DNA of 64,000 nucleotides from Nocardia mikamii NBRC 108933. GTDB taxonomy: Bacteria; Actinomycetota; Actinomycetes; Mycobacteriales; Mycobacteriaceae. The stretch is from the NCBI RefSeq assembly GCF_001613505.1, contig NZ_BDCM01000013.1, positions 372,001 to 436,000 on the forward strand. The letters run 5' to 3'. The notes beneath the pieces were generated by a model. It did not search any database. It worked only from the letters and a program-made list of their open reading frames with translations, and was not told the origin of the DNA. Both the position numbers and the translations under genes were made by a program. How positions within the stretch are numbered: position 1 is the stretch's first letter; the number at the start of each line of letters is the position of its first letter. This document shows, piece after piece, positions 62,112 to 64,000 of this stretch.

Positions 62112-63449
62112 ATGGATCGCCAGAAGGAATTCGTGCTGCGGACGCTCGAGGAGCGGGACATCCGCTTCGTGCGACTCTGGTTCACCGACGTCCTGGGATA
62201 TCTGAAGTCGGTGGCGATCGCCCCCGCGGAGCTGGAAGGCGCCTTCGAGGAGGGCATCGGATTCGACGGCTCGGCGATCGAGGGCTTCGCGCGGGTGTCG
62301 GAGGCCGATATGGTCGCCAAGCCCGATCCGTCGACGTTCCAGGTGCTGCCCTGGTCCACCAGCAAGGGCCATCAGCATTCGGCGCGCATGTTCTGCGATA
62401 TCGCGATGCCCGACGGATCGCCGTCGTGGGCCGATCCGCGCCACGTGCTGCGCCGGCAGCTGAACAAGGCCGGTGACCTGGGCTTCAGCTGCTACGTGCA
62501 TCCGGAGATCGAATTCTTCCTGATCCGTTCCGCACTCAAGGACGGCCGCCCGGTACCCGCCGACAACGGCGGCTTCTTCGACCAGGCCGTGCACGACGAG
62601 GCGCCGAACTTCCGCCGCCACGCCATCGACGCGCTCGAATCGATGGGCATCTCGGTGGAGTTCAGCCACCACGAGGGTGCGCCCGGCCAGCAGGAGATCG
62701 ACCTGCGCTACGCCGACGCGCTGTCGATGGCCGACAATGTGATGACCTTCCGCTACCTCATCAAAGAGGTCGCCATCGACGAAGGCGTGCGGGCGTCGTT
62801 CATGCCCAAACCCTTCTCCGACCACCCGGGTTCGGCCATGCACACCCACATGAGCCTGTTCGAAGGTGAGCACAACGCCTTCGCCGATCCCGACGACCCG
62901 AACAACCTGTCCGAGACCGCGCGCGCGTTCATCGCGGGCATTCTCGAACACGCCAACGAGATCAGCGCCGTCACCAACCAGTGGGTGAACTCCTACAAGC
63001 GCCTGATCCACGGCGGCGAAGCGCCGACCGCCGCGTCCTGGGGCCGGTCGAATCGTTCGGCGCTGGTCCGCGTTCCGATGTACACGCCGAACAAGCAGTC
63101 CTCGCGGCGGGTCGAGATCCGCAGCCCTGATTCCGCCTGCAATCCGTACCTGGCCTTCGCGGTGCTGCTGGCCGCGGGCCTGCGCGGCATCGAGAAGGGG
63201 TACACGCTGCCACCCGAGGCCGAGGACGACGTGTGGTCGCTGACCACCGCCGAACGTCGCGCGATGGGCTTCCGCGAGCTGCCCTCGACCCTGGACGAGG
63301 CGCTGCGGGCGATGGAACGGTCGGAGCTGGTCGCCGAAACGCTGGGCGAGCACGTGTTCGACTTCTTCCTGCGCAACAAGCGCCACGAGTGGGCCACCTA
63401 CCGCGCCCAGGTCACGCCGTGGGAGCTGGGCGAGTACCTGACGCTGTGA
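62112..63449 (+). CDS. glnA2: glutamine synthetase, GlnA2 type
   Basis: 445 residues, GSI-alpha-like length. Conserved motifs FDGSAIEGF, EIEFFLI, EFSHHEGAPGQQEID, NSYKRLIHGGEAP and RVPMY.TPNK are present. The adenylylation tyrosine loop is replaced by LPPEAEDDVWSL, so it is not a GlnE target. It matches M. tuberculosis GlnA2 (Rv2222c). It is a probable glutamine synthetase with a secondary or regulatory role. ATG 62112. Confidence 0.92.
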   Translation: MDRQKEFVLRTLEERDIRFVRLWFTDVLGYLKSVAIAPAELEGAFEEGIGFDGSAIEGFARVSEADMVAKPDPSTFQVLPWSTSKGHQHSARMFCDIAMPDGSPSWADPRHVLRRQLNKAGDLGFSCYVHPEIEFFLIRSALKDGRPVPADNGGFFDQAVHDEAPNFRRHAIDALESMGISVEFSHHEGAPGQQEIDLRYADALSMADNVMTFRYLIKEVAIDEGVRASFMPKPFSDHPGSAMHTHMSLFEGEHNAFADPDDPNNLSETARAFIAGILEHANEISAVTNQWVNSYKRLIHGGEAPTAASWGRSNRSALVRVPMYTPNKQSSRRVEIRSPDSACNPYLAFAVLLAAGLRGIEKGYTLPPEAEDDVWSLTTAERRAMGFRELPSTLDEALRAMERSELVAETLGEHVFDFFLRNKRHEWATYRAQVTPWELGEYLTL

Positions 63450-63514
63450 TCGGCTGTGCGAGACCGGCTTCGGCCGACCGCACCGACGATCGCTGAGCAG
63501 GTTAGGTTGTCTCG

Positions 63515-64000
63515 GTGAACGCGCCTGTATCGGTGGGCGATCAGCCACTGCGACCGCTGATCGACTGGGCCACCGCGGAACTCGGGAAGCTGGGACTGAC
63601 CGTGGCCGGCGCGCACGAGATGCGGCGCCGGGACTGGACGCTGCTCGCGCGCATCGACACCGACCGCGGAGCCGTCTGGGCGAAGGCGAGTGCGCGTGCG
63701 TTCGCCCACGAGGGCCCGCTGCTGGAGGCGCTGGACCGGCTCGTTCCGGGCGCGGCACCGAAACCCCTTGCGGTACAACGTGAGAACGGGTGGTTCCTCG
63801 GCCGCGACGGTGGCGAGACCATGCGCACCGGACCGCTCGACCGGCAGTTCGCATCCGACGGCACCGACGCGCCGCCGCCGCGGCCGCCGGGCTGGGAATC
63901 GGTGCTGCGCTCCTATGCGGCCCTGCAGCACACCCTGTGCACGCACGCGGAGTCGTTGCGCGACACCGGAACTCCATACCTGCCTCCGGCACGCCTGATC
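63515..64000 (+). CDS. phosphotransferase-like protein, truncated by the window
   Basis: 162 codons from GTG 63515 to the window edge, no stop. The segment RDWTLLARIDTDRGAVWAKAS and FLGRDGGETMR and later SVLRSYAALQH resemble the N-terminal lobe and linker of aminoglycoside phosphotransferase-like proteins. The catalytic HGD loop should lie beyond the edge. It follows glnA2 by 65 bases and has TAGGTT just upstream of the start. Confidence 0.65.
   Translation, partial: MNAPVSVGDQPLRPLIDWATAELGKLGLTVAGAHEMRRRDWTLLARIDTDRGAVWAKASARAFAHEGPLLEALDRLVPGAAPKPLAVQRENGWFLGRDGGETMRTGPLDRQFASDGTDAPPPRPPGWESVLRSYAALQHTLCTHAESLRDTGTPYLPPARLI

Overview
The window is a contiguous piece of a high-GC actinobacterial chromosome, most likely Nocardia or a close mycolic-acid relative. 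The evidence is very high G/C at third codon positions, frequent GTG and TTG starts, F420-type (Ddn, LLM) enzymes, T7SS/WXG-like proteins, and a right half that follows the Mycobacterium tuberculosis pepB-dlaT-lipA-glnA1-glnE-glnA2-panB neighbourhood (Rv2213-Rv2225). No insertion sequence, prophage, tRNA, rRNA or CRISPR array is visible.

Left part (1-27 kb) is accessory. A three-gene cassette (354-2339) looks like a type VII secretion cargo: a WXG-like/amidase effector, a small membrane protein and a WXG-like partner. A P450 lacking the ExxR arginine and a CHK/APH-like kinase follow. Two TetR regulators each lie beside clear palindromic operators; one faces a DUF1772-Ddn fusion gene, the other a fatty-acid hydroxylase-like membrane enzyme. 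Then come gluconate kinase, an iron-sulfur OYE-type reductase, a phospholipase A2 with a small membrane protein, a UvrD-like helicase, an SGNH hydrolase, an XRE regulator with a broken ImmA zinc motif, an LLM enzyme, an MscS channel, DUF1707, a GH19-like hydrolase, an AraC-DinB/RibD-like operon, a secreted proline repeat protein, a methyltransferase behind tandem operators, an orphan ParA, PhoU and KptA.

Middle (28-47 kb) is core metabolism: pepA, the two-lipoyl-domain E2 acyltransferase, a TIGR01777 epimerase, a GNAT acyltransferase where lipB normally sits, lipA (start overlapping the GNAT stop), an EF-G-like GTPase and the DUF4191 membrane protein. A catabolic block follows (homogentisate dioxygenase-like, alpha/beta hydrolase, IclR regulator, aldehyde dehydrogenase), then an aldo/keto reductase with a divergent TetR, an RDD protein, and glnA1 behind a full four-half-site GlnR-type box.

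Right part (47-64 kb) holds an MpaB-type oxygenase, a truncated CocE-like remnant coupled to an M20 peptidase, DUF3224, a monoglyceride lipase, a stand-alone RibH2-like protein, a zinc metalloprotease lipoprotein, a small secreted protein, an MprF-type transferase preceded by an overlapping 26-codon upstream ORF, glnE, panB, a CaeA/Hip1-like lipoprotein hydrolase, a glnA2-type glutamine synthetase and a truncated phosphotransferase-like gene. glnA1, glnE and the glnA2 homologue form the nitrogen assimilation core: GlnE adenylylates GlnA1 (Tyr406 is present) while the second synthetase lacks that tyrosine.

Most notable for follow-up: the GNAT at the lipB position, the 26-codon ORF overlapping the MprF-type gene, a dispersed repeat shared by two intergenic regions 32 kb apart, the T7SS-like cassette, the ExxR-less P450, and several precise, previously unassigned operator palindromes.
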